Position numbers and translations under genes: made by a program. A DNA stretch of 64,000 bases from SIG440 sp045631525. GTDB lineage: Bacteria > Bacillota > Clostridia > Monoglobales > Monoglobaceae. The DNA lies in the NCBI GenBank assembly GCA_045631525.1, contig JAZQUY010000012.1, forward strand, positions 25,493 to 89,492. The letters run 5' to 3'. This document shows positions 8,505 to 17,602 of the stretch, one piece after another. The notes under the pieces are model-generated. The model was given only the letters and a program-made list of their open reading frames with translations. It was not told the DNA's origin and did no database searches. Numbering within the stretch: position 1 is the first letter of the stretch; every line of letters begins with the position of its first letter.

Positions 8505-9227
8505 ATGAGAGTGATTGTATGTGAAAATTATGATGAAGTTTCAAAAAAAGCTGCTCAGATAGTTGCAAGCGAAGTAGTTCTTAACCCCAAAGCTGTTTTG
8601 GGTCTCGCTACTGGTTCTACACCTGTAGGTATGTATAAAATTCTTGCGGAAATGAACAAAAACGGCGAAATAGATTTCAGCAGCATTAAGTCATTCAATC
8701 TTGATGAATATTATCCTATGGCTGCAGATAACGACCAGAGTTATCGTTATTTTATGAATGAAAATCTGTTTAATCATATAAATATTGATATCAAAAACAC
8801 TCACGTTCTTGATGGTCTTGCAGAGGACCCAGAAAAAGAATGTGCAGATTATGACAAAATGATTGAAGAGGCAGGTGGCATAGACATTCAGGTGCTTGGT
8901 ATCGGTCAGAATGGTCACATTGCTTTCAATGAGCCTGATTCTTTCCTTTATGCAAATACTCACGTCACTGATTTGACAGAGAGTACAATCAACGCGAATT
9001 CCAGATTTTTTGAAAAGATTGAGGATGTTCCCACCAAGGCACTTACTATGGGCATTGCATCAATCTTAAGGGCAAAAAGAATCATTATCCTTGCTACAGG
9101 AGCAAGTAAAAAGGCAATAACTAAGGAACTTATAGAAGGCGAAATTTCAACAAACAATCCCGCATCTATGCTTAAGGTTCATAAGGATGTAATTCTTATC
9201 TGCGACAAAGAAGCATACGGCGAATAA
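8505..9227 (+). CDS. nagB: Glucosamine-6-phosphate deaminase
   Basis: This cytoplasmic enzyme converts glucosamine 6-phosphate to fructose 6-phosphate and ammonia, the last step of amino-sugar breakdown. At 240 residues it is of the short type without the C-terminal allosteric extension of E. coli NagB. Phosphate-binding LATGSTPVGMY (near residue 33), the catalytic-acid region NLDEYYP (near 67) and GIGQNGHIAFNEP (near 133) are intact. The following sugar kinase is 26 bases away, suggesting an amino-sugar operon. nagA is not in the window. Confidence 0.96.
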   Translation: MRVIVCENYDEVSKKAAQIVASEVVLNPKAVLGLATGSTPVGMYKILAEMNKNGEIDFSSIKSFNLDEYYPMAADNDQSYRYFMNENLFNHINIDIKNTHVLDGLAEDPEKECADYDKMIEEAGGIDIQVLGIGQNGHIAFNEPDSFLYANTHVTDLTESTINANSRFFEKIEDVPTKALTMGIASILRAKRIIILATGASKKAITKELIEGEISTNNPASMLKVHKDVILICDKEAYGE

Positions 9228-9253
9228 ATAAACAAATACAAAGGAGAAAAACT

Positions 9254-10621
9254 ATGATAGCAAAACTTGAACCTGAATTTATGCCAATGGCAAAGGTTAT
9301 AAATGACTACAAGGCGGCTGTTTCAAAGTGCGATTCACAAAAAATTGTGATTGCGGTTGAGAGAAATGGCGGACTCATTGCAACATATTCTCTTGATGCA
9401 TATAAAGAGGGAACAGGTCATGATGAAGAAAACTACGAAATTGCTGAAAGAATTATAAAAACACTTCTTTGGGCAAAGGGTGGTTTCAAAGTATATGTTG
9501 CCGGCTCAAAATATGTCTATGACCGGATTGCTGCAGATTATGCTATTAGCGGCGCGAGAGAATTTGATTTCAATTTCATGGCTCGTGTATACGAAAAACC
9601 ATTTGAAGTAGTATATGTTGAAAATGCAGCAGACGCACCGAAAGAAAATGATGTTTCATCACCTGTAGGTCGTCATCTTGATGGTTGCCGCATAGGTTTT
9701 GATGCAGGCGGCAGTGACAGAAAGGTTTCTGCTGTTGTTGACGGAAAAACTGTATATTCAGAGGAAGTGGTGTGGTTCCCAAAACTTCAGAGTGACCCCA
9801 TGTATCATTATGATGGCATTTTGAGTGCTATGAAAACGGCAGCTTCTCATATGCCGAGGGTTGATGCTATTGGTGTTTCTTCTGCTGGTGTTTATATTGA
9901 CAATCAAATAAAGGTCGCTTCACTCTTTATCAAGGTTTCTGATGAAGATTTTGAGAAGCACGTGAAAAATATGTATATCGATGTTGCAAAGGAAATCGGT
10001 GATGTTCCTGTTGAGGTTGCAAATGATGGTGATGTTACTGCCCTTGCTGGTGCTATGAGCCTTGAGGATAATAATGTTTTGGGTGTTGCTATGGGCACCT
10101 CAGAAGCTGCAGGGTATGTTGACAAAGATGGAAATATCACAGGTTGGCTCAATGAACTTGCATTTGTTCCTGTTGATTTCAATAAGGGTGCTATGGTTGA
10201 CGAATGGAGTGGCGATTATGGTTGCGGAGTTAAATATTTCTCCCAGGATGCAGTTATAAAGCTTGCTCCAAAAGCCGGAATTGAGCTTGAAGAAAGTCTT
10301 TCACCGGCAGAGAAGCTTAAGGTTGTTCAGGGACTCATGGAAGCAGATGACCCTCGTGCCGCTGATATTTATGATACAATAGGTACGTATTTCGGGTATT
10401 CAATCGCTTACTATTCAATGTTCTATGACATTAAACATGTGCTCATTATGGGCAGAGTGACAAGCGGAAAGGGTGGAAGCATCCTTCTCGCAAAAGCAAA
10501 TGAGGTCATCAAGACAGAGTTCCCTGAACTCTTTAAAAAGGTTCAGCTTCACATTCCTGATGAAAAAGCAAGAAGAGTTGGGCAGTCTGTTGCGGCTGCA
10601 AGTCTTCCCAAAATCGGTTAA
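9254..10621 (+). CDS. ROK-like sugar kinase with N-terminal extension
   Basis: This 455-residue protein has an ASKHA-fold kinase region from about residue 145: phosphate-1-like GFDAGGSDRKVSAV, the acid-containing EVANDGDVTALAG near residue 255, and the glycine-rich VAMGTSEAAGYV near 278. This order resembles ROK-family glucokinases and N-acetylhexosamine kinases. The first 140 residues are an added domain that I do not recognise. Its place right after nagB suggests an amino-sugar or related hexose as substrate, which is inference. A GGAG ribosome binding site precedes the ATG. Confidence 0.75.
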   Translation: MIAKLEPEFMPMAKVINDYKAAVSKCDSQKIVIAVERNGGLIATYSLDAYKEGTGHDEENYEIAERIIKTLLWAKGGFKVYVAGSKYVYDRIAADYAISGAREFDFNFMARVYEKPFEVVYVENAADAPKENDVSSPVGRHLDGCRIGFDAGGSDRKVSAVVDGKTVYSEEVVWFPKLQSDPMYHYDGILSAMKTAASHMPRVDAIGVSSAGVYIDNQIKVASLFIKVSDEDFEKHVKNMYIDVAKEIGDVPVEVANDGDVTALAGAMSLEDNNVLGVAMGTSEAAGYVDKDGNITGWLNELAFVPVDFNKGAMVDEWSGDYGCGVKYFSQDAVIKLAPKAGIELEESLSPAEKLKVVQGLMEADDPRAADIYDTIGTYFGYSIAYYSMFYDIKHVLIMGRVTSGKGGSILLAKANEVIKTEFPELFKKVQLHIPDEKARRVGQSVAAASLPKIG

Positions 10622-10630
10622 TCTTTTCAG

Positions 10631-10664
10631 GCGTCAAAACGAAAGTTTTGACGCTGTTTCTTTT
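10631..10664 (+). terminator. Terminator after the sugar kinase
   Basis: Perfect stem GCGTCAAAAC / GTTTTGACGC with a GAAA tetraloop and a T-rich tail. Confidence 0.9.
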
Positions 10665-10667
10665 GCA

Positions 10668-10705
10668 CAAAAAAAGACAGCTCACGATGAATGTAAGCTG
10701 TCTTT
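10668..10705 (-). terminator. Terminator of tRNA-Leu(CAA)
   Basis: Stem AAAGACAGCT / AGCTGTCTTT; on the minus strand it is followed by a T run (the A run at 10669-10675), right after the tRNA 3' end. Confidence 0.85.
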
Positions 10706-10709
10706 TGGA

Positions 10710-10796
10710 TGGTGCCGGTGATCGGGGTCGAACCGATACGGTATTGCTACCACAGGATTTTGAGTCCAGCGCGTCTGCCAATTCCACCACACCGGC
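10710..10796 (-). tRNA. tRNA-Leu(CAA)
   Basis: An 87-base class II tRNA with encoded CCA (10710-10712 on the complement). The acceptor stem GCCGGTG pairs with CACCGGC, the anticodon loop CTCAAAA carries CAA, and there is a long variable arm. It is a single-gene unit with its own terminator. Confidence 0.96.
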
Positions 10797-10965
10797 ATAT
10801 AAAGCACAGATGTTATTATAGCATATGAGAAATGGTTTTGCAAGGGTTTTTTGAAAAGATTTTCAAAATATTTTGAAAGAAAGAGAGAATGGTTATTTGA
10901 AAAGGTTGGGGATTTAAAATTTATGTTTTGTGTCAATAATAATGATTGCCAAAAGGTGTACTTTG

Positions 10966-10994
10966 TTGACAAAATATAAACCTTGTGATAAAAT
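10966..10994 (+). promoter_or_regulatory. Promoter of the M50/scpAB gene cluster
   Basis: TTGACA at 10966-10971 and TAAAAT at 10989-10994, spaced by 17 bases. It probably drives the M50-scpA-scpB-DUF2953-gerW series. Confidence 0.8.
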
Positions 10995-11048
10995 ATTAGT
11001 GGTTAAAATTAGTTGTTTTTCTTTTTTATATAAAGGAGTTTTCTTGAT

Positions 11049-11738
11049 ATGATAAGCAGAATGCAAAATTGGTTTGGAAACGGATGGATAGGGATTATTG
11101 AACTTTTAATTACGGCACTTTGCGTTTTTTTGTCCCTTTCTGTACATGAATTTGCTCGTGGATATGCAGCATACAAAATGGGTGATAATACCGCGAAGTA
11201 TATGGGACGGCTTAATTTAAGTCCTCTTAGTCACCTTGACCCAATCGGTGCCATTTGCCTTTTTCTGTTTGGATTTGGTTGGGCAAAGCCTGTACCTGTA
11301 AATCCAAGAAACTTCAAATCAGGTAAATTTAAGTCGGGTATGGTGTGGACATCGCTGGCAGGACCACTTGGCAATATTATATTGGCATTTTTTTCAATGC
11401 TGTTTCTTTCGGTTGTTGCAAAGTTTTATACAGGTGCAAGTGAACTGTGGGAAAAGGTGTTTTCACTTTTGATTGTTTTGCTTTCTACTCTTGTATATAT
11501 GAACATAAACCTTGCAGTTTTCAATCTTATACCTGTACCGCCCCTTGACGGCTCAAAAATTCTTAATGCGGTTTTACCATCAAAGGTATATTTTAAAATT
11601 ATGCAGTATGAACAGTACGGGTTTATTTTGCTTATAATTTTGATAAACACACCGTTATTTTCAAGATTGCTTAACTCTTTATCAAATATTATTCTAAGTG
11701 GAATTCAGTTAATCATCGGTTTTTTACCATTTCTCTAA
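11049..11738 (+). CDS. M50B site-2 protease family membrane protein with altered HExxH
   Basis: A 229-residue membrane protein with about five hydrophobic segments, matching the short YwhC-like branch of the M50 family. The first zinc motif should be HExxH, but here reads HEFAR (near residue 36): the second histidine is an arginine codon (CGT instead of CAT). The second motif NLIPVPPLDGSKI near residue 160, which supplies the aspartate ligand, is intact. Either the enzyme is inactive or another residue fills the ligand position. AAAGGAG precedes the ATG. It is 22 bases upstream of scpA, the arrangement common in Clostridia. Confidence 0.88.
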   Translation: MISRMQNWFGNGWIGIIELLITALCVFLSLSVHEFARGYAAYKMGDNTAKYMGRLNLSPLSHLDPIGAICLFLFGFGWAKPVPVNPRNFKSGKFKSGMVWTSLAGPLGNIILAFFSMLFLSVVAKFYTGASELWEKVFSLLIVLLSTLVYMNINLAVFNLIPVPPLDGSKILNAVLPSKVYFKIMQYEQYGFILLIILINTPLFSRLLNSLSNIILSGIQLIIGFLPFL

Positions 11739-11760
11739 AATAAACGAACAGGGGTGGGCT

Positions 11761-12522
11761 ATGGAACAGCTTTCGTTCAAACTTGATGCATTTGAGGGAC
11801 CTCTTGACCTTCTTTTGATGCTTATAAAAAAGAATAAAGTCAGCATTTATGACATTCCCATTGCTACCATACTCGACCAGTATCTTGAAGTTATGAAATC
11901 TATGGAGGAAATGGACCTTGAGGTTTCCAGTGAGTTTTTGGTGCTTGCGGCGACCCTTCTTCAGATAAAGTCGAAAATGCTGCTTCCCAAGGACGATGAC
12001 GGCGAGGAAGAGGAAGACCCGAGAACTGAACTTGTCAGACGTCTTCTTGAATATCAGCAAATCAAGGACAGCATAGAATTTTTTCGGGAACATGAAAACT
12101 CTGATGTTGGTACATATTTCAAACTGCCTGACGTGATTGAAAGACCGCCGGCAGAAATGAATTATTCCAAAATGACCCTTGAAAACCTTATGGAAGCGTA
12201 CAGAATTTCGTGTGTGAAGCTTGAAAGAAAGCTACCGCCGCCCAAACGGTCGTTTTCAGGAATTGTAGGTCACGAAAAGGTTTCAATCAAGGACAAGGTA
12301 AGAAATATATGGAGCCGCATTGTAAATAAGGGAAAAATTATGTTTGGTGAGATATTTAAAGGCATCAAGTCAAAGCCTGAGGCGGTTGCATCATTCTTGG
12401 CACTTCTTGAGATGATAAAGCTTAACAAGATAATTGTTGAAGATACAGACAAAAAAGGCGAATATTCCGTTACAAAAATCACGGATGACGACAACTTTAA
12501 CTTTGAAGATTTGGAGGAATGA
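11761..12522 (+). CDS. scpA: Segregation and condensation protein A (kleisin)
   Basis: ScpA is the kleisin subunit that bridges the SMC dimer in the chromosome-condensing SMC-ScpAB complex. The N-terminus FEGPLDLLLMLIKKNKVSIY is the conserved SMC-neck-binding helix, followed by the EFLVLAATLLQIKSKMLLP helix. The acidic linker and the C-terminal winged helix are present. At 253 residues the length is normal. Its stop overlaps the first possible scpB start (ATGA). Confidence 0.95.
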   Translation: MEQLSFKLDAFEGPLDLLLMLIKKNKVSIYDIPIATILDQYLEVMKSMEEMDLEVSSEFLVLAATLLQIKSKMLLPKDDDGEEEEDPRTELVRRLLEYQQIKDSIEFFREHENSDVGTYFKLPDVIERPPAEMNYSKMTLENLMEAYRISCVKLERKLPPPKRSFSGIVGHEKVSIKDKVRNIWSRIVNKGKIMFGEIFKGIKSKPEAVASFLALLEMIKLNKIIVEDTDKKGEYSVTKITDDDNFNFEDLEE

Positions 12523-13184
12523 TTGAAAAAAATCGTTCCTGTGGGGGAAATATGGAACTTAAACAAGCAGAAGCAATAATCGAAAGCGTCCTTTTTGCTG
12601 CCGGCGAGCCGGTGGATGTGGAAAAGCTTTCGGATATACTGGATATTGATACAAAAAGCACAAGGGCTGTTGTTACTGCGCTTGCGGACAAGTATGACAG
12701 AGAAATGCGCGGACTTCGTATAATCCGTCTTGAAGACTCATATCAGATGTGTACAAGGCGTGAATACAGTGATTATATATCAAAGCTGGTTGAGCCAAGG
12801 CGAAGCCTCAGCCTTTCAAATGCCGCTATGGAGGTTTTGGCTATTGTGGCATACAAACAGCCGGTTACCCGTGCGGTTATTGAGCAGATAAGAGGTGTGT
12901 CTTGCGATACTTTGGTCAACAAGCTTCTTGAAAAGAATTTCATTGAAGAGGTGGGACGACTTGACACTCCAGGAAGACCTATGCTGTTTGGTACTACTGA
13001 TGAGTTTTTGCGTTGCTTTGGTATTGAGAGCGTTATGGAGCTTCCGGAATTTGATGAAAGAAGTCAGGACCCTGTCGCACGTGATGAGGGTATTGATTTT
13101 TCGCAAAATGGTGAAACTGATGAAAGTGCCGCAGAAATAATGGACAATAATGAGGAAAACAAATTCGCGGAAGAATTGATTTAG
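12519..13184 (+). CDS. scpB: Segregation and condensation protein B
   Basis: ScpB dimers bind the ScpA linker in the SMC complex. Two winged-helix domains are visible, with the conserved ALAIVAYKQPVTR-like segment (VLAIVAYKQPVTRAVIEQIR) and GRPMLFGTTDEFL. The ATG at 12519 overlaps the scpA stop, with GGAGG only one base away; the next in-frame ATG at 12552 (MELKQAEAII) fits family N-termini better, so the true start may be 12552. The acidic last 35 residues are not conserved. Confidence 0.92.
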   Translation: MIEKNRSCGGNMELKQAEAIIESVLFAAGEPVDVEKLSDILDIDTKSTRAVVTALADKYDREMRGLRIIRLEDSYQMCTRREYSDYISKLVEPRRSLSLSNAAMEVLAIVAYKQPVTRAVIEQIRGVSCDTLVNKLLEKNFIEEVGRLDTPGRPMLFGTTDEFLRCFGIESVMELPEFDERSQDPVARDEGIDFSQNGETDESAAEIMDNNEENKFAEELI

Positions 13185-13196
13185 TCGGTGATTTAA

Positions 13197-13796
13197 ATGA
13201 TTTGGGTTTTGATTGCTTTATGCGTGATTTTTGCCACTCTGTTTTTTCTTTTGTTCCACAAACTCAGTATATTTGTTGAATACAGAAACAAAAAAATAAA
13301 GTTGGTTTTCAAAACATCGCTTTTTCGGTATACCCTCGATGATGAAAGGCTGAAAAGACTTTCAAAAAAGGATGATAAAAAGGCGGAAATAGATGACGGA
13401 AAAAGTGAGGAAGAAAAGTTCTTCGGAAAAGTCCAAAAAATAAAGGGAAAATACACTGAGGCAAAGGATATAATAGACACTGTGCTTGATTGTGCAGGTG
13501 ACAGGGTTGAATTTTCGGACATTTTTATAAGGTCCAAGTTTGGAACGGGAGATGCCGCCAGTACGGGAATGCTGTATGGGGCAATCTGGACACTTATTGG
13601 AAATGTGTATGCTTTTTTGTGCAGATTTTTCAACATAAAATTTCCTGAGGTTGAGCTTGTTCCAAATTTCAACGAAAAAGCCTTTGAAATTGAGGCAGAG
13701 GGAATAATAAAAATCCGTATTGTGCATATTATTACTGCAGCGATGTGCGGTTTTAAAGTTTATTCAAAACATAAAAAACAAAAAGGAGAGGTTTAA
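13197..13796 (+). CDS. DUF2953 membrane-anchored protein
   Basis: The 199-residue protein has one N-terminal membrane segment, a lysine- and glutamate-rich linker, and a C-terminal domain of the DUF2953 type (TGDAASTGMLYGAIWTLIG near residue 120). DUF2953 genes commonly sit directly before gerW/ytfJ in Clostridia, as here (2-base gap). A sporulation-linked role is inferred from that; molecular function is unknown. Confidence 0.82.
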   Translation: MIWVLIALCVIFATLFFLLFHKLSIFVEYRNKKIKLVFKTSLFRYTLDDERLKRLSKKDDKKAEIDDGKSEEEKFFGKVQKIKGKYTEAKDIIDTVLDCAGDRVEFSDIFIRSKFGTGDAASTGMLYGAIWTLIGNVYAFLCRFFNIKFPEVELVPNFNEKAFEIEAEGIIKIRIVHIITAAMCGFKVYSKHKKQKGEV

Positions 13797-13798
13797 AA

Positions 13799-14266
13799 AT
13801 GGCAGAACAACATCCAATTCAGGGACTTATGTATACAGCAATGCAGAGTATAAGGGATATGATTGATGTAAATACAATCGTGGGTGACCCGGTGGAAACT
13901 CCGGACGGAACAATTATTATCCCAATTTCAAAGGTGGGTTTGGGCTTCGGCGTCGGTGGCTCAGACCATTCTGCGGCAAAAACTCCGGCGGACAAGCCCA
14001 ATATGTTTGGTGGCGGTGCAGGCGGCGGTGTTTCAATTTCACCGGTTGCTTTTATGGTGGTTGGAAAAGGCCAGATAAGACTTATGCCGGTTAACCCCAA
14101 CAGCACTGTTTATGACAGAATTCTTGATATGGTTCCCACAGCAATCGACAAGCTTGTTGAGGGCGCTGATTTCATCAAAAACACCATCAAGGCAAAAAAG
14201 GAAGCAAAAGAGGGAACAAGTATTTCACCGGTTGATAATGCGCTTAGCGACCTTTCGGCAGAATAA
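13799..14266 (+). CDS. gerW: Sporulation protein YtfJ/GerW
   Basis: A 155-residue GerW-family protein, with the glycine-rich core VGLGFGVGGSD near residue 45 and a second GGGAGGGVSISPVAFMVV near 78. In Bacillus it is a spore protein needed for normal germination. Its start follows AAAAGGAGAGG. It ends the gene series begun by the M50 protein and is followed by a terminator. Confidence 0.93.
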   Translation: MAEQHPIQGLMYTAMQSIRDMIDVNTIVGDPVETPDGTIIIPISKVGLGFGVGGSDHSAAKTPADKPNMFGGGAGGGVSISPVAFMVVGKGQIRLMPVNPNSTVYDRILDMVPTAIDKLVEGADFIKNTIKAKKEAKEGTSISPVDNALSDLSAE

Positions 14267-14273
14267 AGACAGC

Positions 14274-14312
14274 ATACTTTTGGCGGGGATTTTCTGCCAA
14301 AAGTATTGTTTT
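14274..14312 (+). terminator. Terminator after gerW
   Basis: Perfect 11-base stem ATACTTTTGGC / GCCAAAAGTAT with tail TGTTTT. It lies within the longest possible polA reading frame, which argues against a polA start this early. Confidence 0.9.
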
Positions 14313-14362
14313 ACTTACACATAATTGGCATCGAATGCGATGCATTAAAACAGAAAGGCTTT

Positions 14363-16996
14363 GTGGTGTTTACATTGAAAAAGTTACTTATAATTGACGG
14401 GAACAGCATATTGAACAGGGCATATTATGGCATCCGTATGCTCAGTGCACCAGACGGAACCCCCACCAATGCGGTGTATGGGTTTTTGAATATTTTGTTT
14501 AAAAATCTTGAGGAGGATGCTCCTGATTATCTTTGTGTTGCCTTTGACGTAAAGGAAAAGACCTTCAGACACAAAATGTATGAGGAGTATAAGGCTCAGA
14601 GAAAGCCTGCTCCTGAGGATTTTCTGGTGCAGCTTCCTTTAATCAAAGAAGTGCTTGCTGCTATGAATTGCAAGTGCCTTGAACTTCCAGGGTATGAAGC
14701 TGATGATATAATCGGAACGGTTTCACGGATTTGCGATGAAGAAAATGTTGAATGCCTTATACTGACGGGTGACAAGGATGACCTTCAGCTTGCGTCCCGG
14801 AACACAAAAATAAAGCTTGTAATCACGAGGATGGGTGCTACAACAACAACCGTTTATGATGCCAATGGGGTATATGACAAGTATCTCGTTACCCCAAAAG
14901 AATTTATTGACGTCAAGGCCCTTATGGGTGATACCTCCGACAATATTCCCGGGGTAAAGGGCATAGGTGAAAAAACAGCATTTTCACTTATTGAAAAGTA
15001 TAAAAGCCTTGACAATATATACGAAAATTTTGATACAGTTGAAGCTACACCATCGGTTAAGAAAAAGCTTGAAGAGGGAAAGAATGACGCATATTTAAGC
15101 CGAAAGCTTTCTGAAATTGACAGGTGCGTTCCTTTGAAGTTTAGTCTCAGTGACTGTGAAATTCGTGAATATAACAGTGGTGCTTTGGGTGAACTCTTTG
15201 TAAGATTGAATTTCAGATCTTTTCTTGATAAGCTGAATATAAAGACAACAGCTAAAACTGAAAAGGTAGAATTTGAGAGTACTTGCCAAGAGGCGTCACC
15301 TGAGGAAATTCTTGAACTTGCAAAAAAGGGTAAAGATATAACCTACCGCCTTTATACAAAAAATGGAACTTTGGGTATTGGCGTATCTGTTGACGGAAAG
15401 TCCTGCTTGTTTGCAAAATTGGTTGATGATAGTTTTCTTAAGGCGTTTTTTGAAAATGAAGAAATCAAAAAATCGGGATTTGATATAAAAGAGGATATAC
15501 TGCTTCTCAAAAACCGGGGCATTGAATATATGGGAAGTGCCTTTGACGTGGCACTTGCAGCATATATTCTGGACCCCACAAGGTCAGGCTATGACATAAA
15601 CGGGCTGGCACTTGAATTTTTAGGACTTTCATCAAATAGCTTAGAAAATGAACAGGGCAATGGTCAGTTATCACTCTGCTTTGATGAAGAAGAAAATCTT
15701 GATGATGTTGCGTTTGATTTGTTTGTGCTTTATAATCTCAAAAAAATATTTTCCGAAAAGCTACGTGAAAACGGTCAGGAAAAGCTTTATTATGAGGTTG
15801 AGTTGCCACTTGCGGCAGTGCTTGCTGATATGCAACACACGGGAATTTTGGTGGATAAAGACGCCCTTGTGGATTTTGGGGCGAAGCTCAAAAACAATAT
15901 AAAAGCTCTGGAAGAAGAAATCTATGCATATGCGGGGAAGACATTTAATATAAATTCACCCAAACAGCTTGGTGAAGTGCTTTTTGAGGGGCTTGGGCTT
16001 CCTCATGGGAAAAAGACAAAAACGGGATATTCTACTAACGCTGAGGTTCTCAAAAAGCTTGAGGGAACACATCCAATCGTTGAGTGCGTCCTGGAATATC
16101 GTGGACTTACAAAGCTTCAGTCCACATATGTTGATGGGATGTTAGCAGTTATAAACAAAGAAACAGGTAGGATACATTCAAATTTCAACCAGACGGTTAC
16201 TGCCACGGGAAGAATAAGCAGCACAGAACCAAATCTTCAAAATATCCCAATACGCACCGAACGTGGTCGTGAAATGAGAAAGATGTTTGTTGCAGGAAGT
16301 GATAGAGTTTTGGTGGATGCTGACTATTCACAAATTGAGCTTCGTGTCCTTTCGCATATTGCAGATGACAAAAATATGCAGAAAGCCTTTCTTGACGGTG
16401 TGGACATTCATACCCAGACCGCATCTCAGGTCTTTGGTGTGGCTATTGATGAAGTTACGCCCGAAATGCGCTTTCGTGCCAAGGCGGTAAATTTCGGTAT
16501 TGTGTATGGCATTGGTGAATTTTCGCTTTCTCAGGACCTCAAAATTCCCATAAAAGAGGCAAAACAGTATATATCCGATTACCTTTCGGCATATCCGGGG
16601 GTGGCGGCATATATGAAAAATACCGTAGATGAGGGCCGTGCCAAAGGGTTTGTTTCCACGCTGCTTGGGAGGAGAAGGTATCTTCCTGAGCTTCGTGCGT
16701 CAAACAAAATAACTCAGGGCTTTGGCGAAAGGGTTGCTATGAATGCTCCCATTCAGGGTACCGCGGCTGATATAATAAAAATTGCTATGGTAAATGTTTA
16801 TGAACGGCTCAAGGAAGAGGGCTTTCGGTCGAAACTTATTCTTCAGGTTCACGACGAGCTTATTGTTGAAGCATATGTGGATGAAAGGGAACAGGTCAAA
16901 AGATTGCTTGCCGAGGAAATGGAGAATGCAGTGAAACTTTCTGTGCCTTTAAAGGTTGAAGGCAACAGCGGAAAGACATGGTACGACACAAAATAA
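14363..16996 (+). CDS. polA: DNA polymerase I
   Basis: PolA fills gaps and removes RNA primers in replication and repair. The 5'-3' exonuclease domain (LLIIDGNSILNRAYYG, GEKTAFSLIEKY) covers about residues 5-300. The middle 3'-5' exonuclease-like domain lacks the DxE and other DEDD metal ligands, as in Bacillus stearothermophilus and Taq enzymes, so proofreading is probably absent. Polymerase motifs are intact: A (DADYSQIELRVLSHI), B (RFRAKAVNFGIVYGIG) and C (QVHDELIVEA). No ATG is suitable. GTG at 14363, behind GAAAGG, or TTG at 14375 is the start. Confidence 0.95.
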   Translation: MVFTLKKLLIIDGNSILNRAYYGIRMLSAPDGTPTNAVYGFLNILFKNLEEDAPDYLCVAFDVKEKTFRHKMYEEYKAQRKPAPEDFLVQLPLIKEVLAAMNCKCLELPGYEADDIIGTVSRICDEENVECLILTGDKDDLQLASRNTKIKLVITRMGATTTTVYDANGVYDKYLVTPKEFIDVKALMGDTSDNIPGVKGIGEKTAFSLIEKYKSLDNIYENFDTVEATPSVKKKLEEGKNDAYLSRKLSEIDRCVPLKFSLSDCEIREYNSGALGELFVRLNFRSFLDKLNIKTTAKTEKVEFESTCQEASPEEILELAKKGKDITYRLYTKNGTLGIGVSVDGKSCLFAKLVDDSFLKAFFENEEIKKSGFDIKEDILLLKNRGIEYMGSAFDVALAAYILDPTRSGYDINGLALEFLGLSSNSLENEQGNGQLSLCFDEEENLDDVAFDLFVLYNLKKIFSEKLRENGQEKLYYEVELPLAAVLADMQHTGILVDKDALVDFGAKLKNNIKALEEEIYAYAGKTFNINSPKQLGEVLFEGLGLPHGKKTKTGYSTNAEVLKKLEGTHPIVECVLEYRGLTKLQSTYVDGMLAVINKETGRIHSNFNQTVTATGRISSTEPNLQNIPIRTERGREMRKMFVAGSDRVLVDADYSQIELRVLSHIADDKNMQKAFLDGVDIHTQTASQVFGVAIDEVTPEMRFRAKAVNFGIVYGIGEFSLSQDLKIPIKEAKQYISDYLSAYPGVAAYMKNTVDEGRAKGFVSTLLGRRRYLPELRASNKITQGFGERVAMNAPIQGTAADIIKIAMVNVYERLKEEGFRSKLILQVHDELIVEAYVDEREQVKRLLAEEMENAVKLSVPLKVEGNSGKTWYDTK

Positions 16997-17013
16997 TATC
17001 CGGATGTGATAAA

Positions 17014-17589
17014 ATGAAGATAATTGGTATTACCGGTGGGTCTGGGGCAGGAAAAACCACGGTCTGTGCAGAACTAAAAAAATGTGGTGCTGTAATTGTT
17101 GATGCTGATAAGATTTCAAAGGAAGTTACAAAAAAAGGCTCTCCTGCGCTCCGCGAAATAGAAAAAGCTTTTGGAAAACAGTATGTTCTGCCGTCAGGTG
17201 AGCTTGACAGGAAAAGTCTTGGTAAATTGGTTTTTTCTGATGAAAGTAAGCTTGAAATCCTCAACAAGATAACCCACAAATATATCTATTTGAAAATGGA
17301 AGAGGAAATAAAAAATGCGAATGGCAGCGTGGTTCTACTTGATGTGCCACTGCTTTTTGGGACAGATTTTCCATTTCAATGTGATTTGACGGTGGCTGTT
17401 GTGTCGGACAAGGAAGAACGTATAAGACGCATTGTTGCCCGTGACGGTATAACACGGGAAATGGCAGAAGCAAGAATAAAAAACCAGATGTCTGATGATG
17501 AATATAGGGAATTGGCAGATGTTTGCTTTGAAAATAATGGCGATATCCCAAAGATAAAGGCTTTTGCAAAGGAAATATGTGAAAACTAA
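17014..17589 (+). CDS. coaE: Dephospho-CoA kinase
   Basis: CoaE performs the last step of coenzyme A synthesis, phosphorylating the 3'-hydroxyl of dephospho-CoA. The P-loop GITGGSGAGKTT is at the N-terminus, DADKIS follows near residue 33, and VVLLDVPLLF near 108. The ATG at 17014 puts the P-loop at the usual position; an earlier in-frame start would overlap polA. At 191 residues it is of normal length. polA-coaE order is common in Firmicutes. Confidence 0.95.
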   Translation: MKIIGITGGSGAGKTTVCAELKKCGAVIVDADKISKEVTKKGSPALREIEKAFGKQYVLPSGELDRKSLGKLVFSDESKLEILNKITHKYIYLKMEEEIKNANGSVVLLDVPLLFGTDFPFQCDLTVAVVSDKEERIRRIVARDGITREMAEARIKNQMSDDEYRELADVCFENNGDIPKIKAFAKEICEN

Positions 17590-17602
17590 AAATATTGGAG
17601 AA

